A program made the translations under genes and the position numbers. Below the pieces are notes generated by a model. That model was not told the DNA's origin. It did not search any database and saw nothing but the letters and a program-made list of their open reading frames with translations. Shown here piece by piece: positions 5,767 through 6,111 of a stretch of DNA of 6,111 nucleotides. The stretch comes from F2B08 sp046260445 (GTDB lineage Bacteria; Actinomycetota; Actinomycetes; Actinomycetales; Dermatophilaceae). Numbering within the stretch: the stretch's first letter is position 1; each line of letters opens with the position of its first letter. The DNA is taken from contig JBHEPF010000063.1 of NCBI GenBank assembly GCA_046260445.1, forward strand, positions 1-6,111, written 5' to 3'.

Positions 5767-6111
5767 ATGGACCGCTCCCACTCATCGCCTTCGTTGCCGC
5801 GCTACGCACCGGCCGGTTTCGGCTGGTCGCGTGGACCGCAAGAGTCGCACGATTGGCTTGGGCTCTGGCTCGGTCTGGCTGCCGGAGTAGGCCTCCGATC
5901 CAGGTGTCGCTTGGGGTGCGGTCGTGCTGATCGGCGAGCCATGTTCGTAGCGGTCGCCGAGATCGAAGCCAGTCGCCAGGCCAGTCTCGTGACGCTTCAA
6001 CGCAGCTGGGCTATGGACGGGTATCGCTCCTGGCCTGCGCGCCCTGGTTGCGGCCACGATCCTGGTGACGCCAGATGTATACGACCGCCCCGCAGCCACA
6101 CTCCTTGCTAG
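5767..6111 (+). pseudogene. Possible frame-disrupted membrane-protein gene, running off the right edge
   Basis: From ATG 5767, preceded by the purine-rich run GGAGAGGAGAGGG (5746-5758), the frame starts MDRSHSSPSLPRYAPAGFGW and reaches a hydrophobic stretch WLGLWLGLAAGVGL (about 5854-5895), then turns into Arg/Cys-rich unlikely sequence. Protein-like sequence seems to resume in the next frame as ASDPGVAWGAVVLIGEP (5891-5941), interrupted by stops at 5948-5950 and 5978-5980, then GLWTGIAPGLRALVAATILV up to the edge. Third-position GC is lower than in the intact genes. No family is recognised. It could be a decayed small membrane protein or simply noncoding DNA with chance hydrophobic stretches. 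Confidence 0.25.

Noticed and set aside
5156..5809. 217-codon minus-strand open frame across the right intergenic region
   Set aside because: Ser/Arg/Pro-rich shadow translation spanning a hairpin terminator; the RDD-like frames explain the coding signal better.
1..6111. tRNA, rRNA, CRISPR array, insertion sequence or attachment site
   Set aside because: No cloverleaf-like segment, no regularly spaced direct repeats, no transposase or integrase motifs were seen on either strand.

Overview
The window is high-GC DNA with strongly GC-biased third codon positions, purine-rich Shine-Dalgarno sites and frequent GTG starts. It looks like a chromosomal segment of an actinomycete. A Micrococcales-type organism fits the gene content, but that is an inference from protein style and not from any marker gene.

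Left part, minus strand (1-1193): a TetR-family repressor is followed, with a 4-base ATGA overlap, by an amidohydrolase-2 family enzyme that runs off the left edge. A perfect 24-bp palindrome about 70 bp upstream of the repressor overlaps a good -35 element and is the likely autoregulatory operator. The repressor's C-terminal domain resembles acyl-CoA-responsive TetR proteins, so the pair probably belongs to a catabolic operon. The enzyme lacks the usual N-terminal His-x-His metal motif.

Centre (1540-3170): a divergently transcribed, secreted M28 zinc aminopeptidase with an inserted PA domain. It has a recognisable promoter, a near-consensus CRP/GlxR-type site and a strong 3' hairpin. All five zinc ligands and the catalytic glutamate are present.

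Right-centre (3330-5119, minus strand): a PfkB-family sugar/nucleoside kinase and a SurE-type nucleotidase are coupled by a 1-base TGATG overlap. They converge on the peptidase and probably share its terminator. A kinase and phosphatase made from one transcript suggest one substrate pool, but the substrate cannot be read from the sequence.

Right end (5120-6111): this part is decayed. It holds a perfect 15-bp-stem hairpin, a remnant of an RDD-family membrane protein broken by a frameshift and an upstream stop, and plus-strand sequence that gives short hydrophobic segments in different frames, possibly another broken membrane gene. No mobile element, tRNA, rRNA or CRISPR array was seen. The most interesting points are the variant active-site motifs of the amidohydrolase and kinase, the kinase-SurE coupling, the operator palindrome, and the frameshift inside a hairpin in the RDD remnant.
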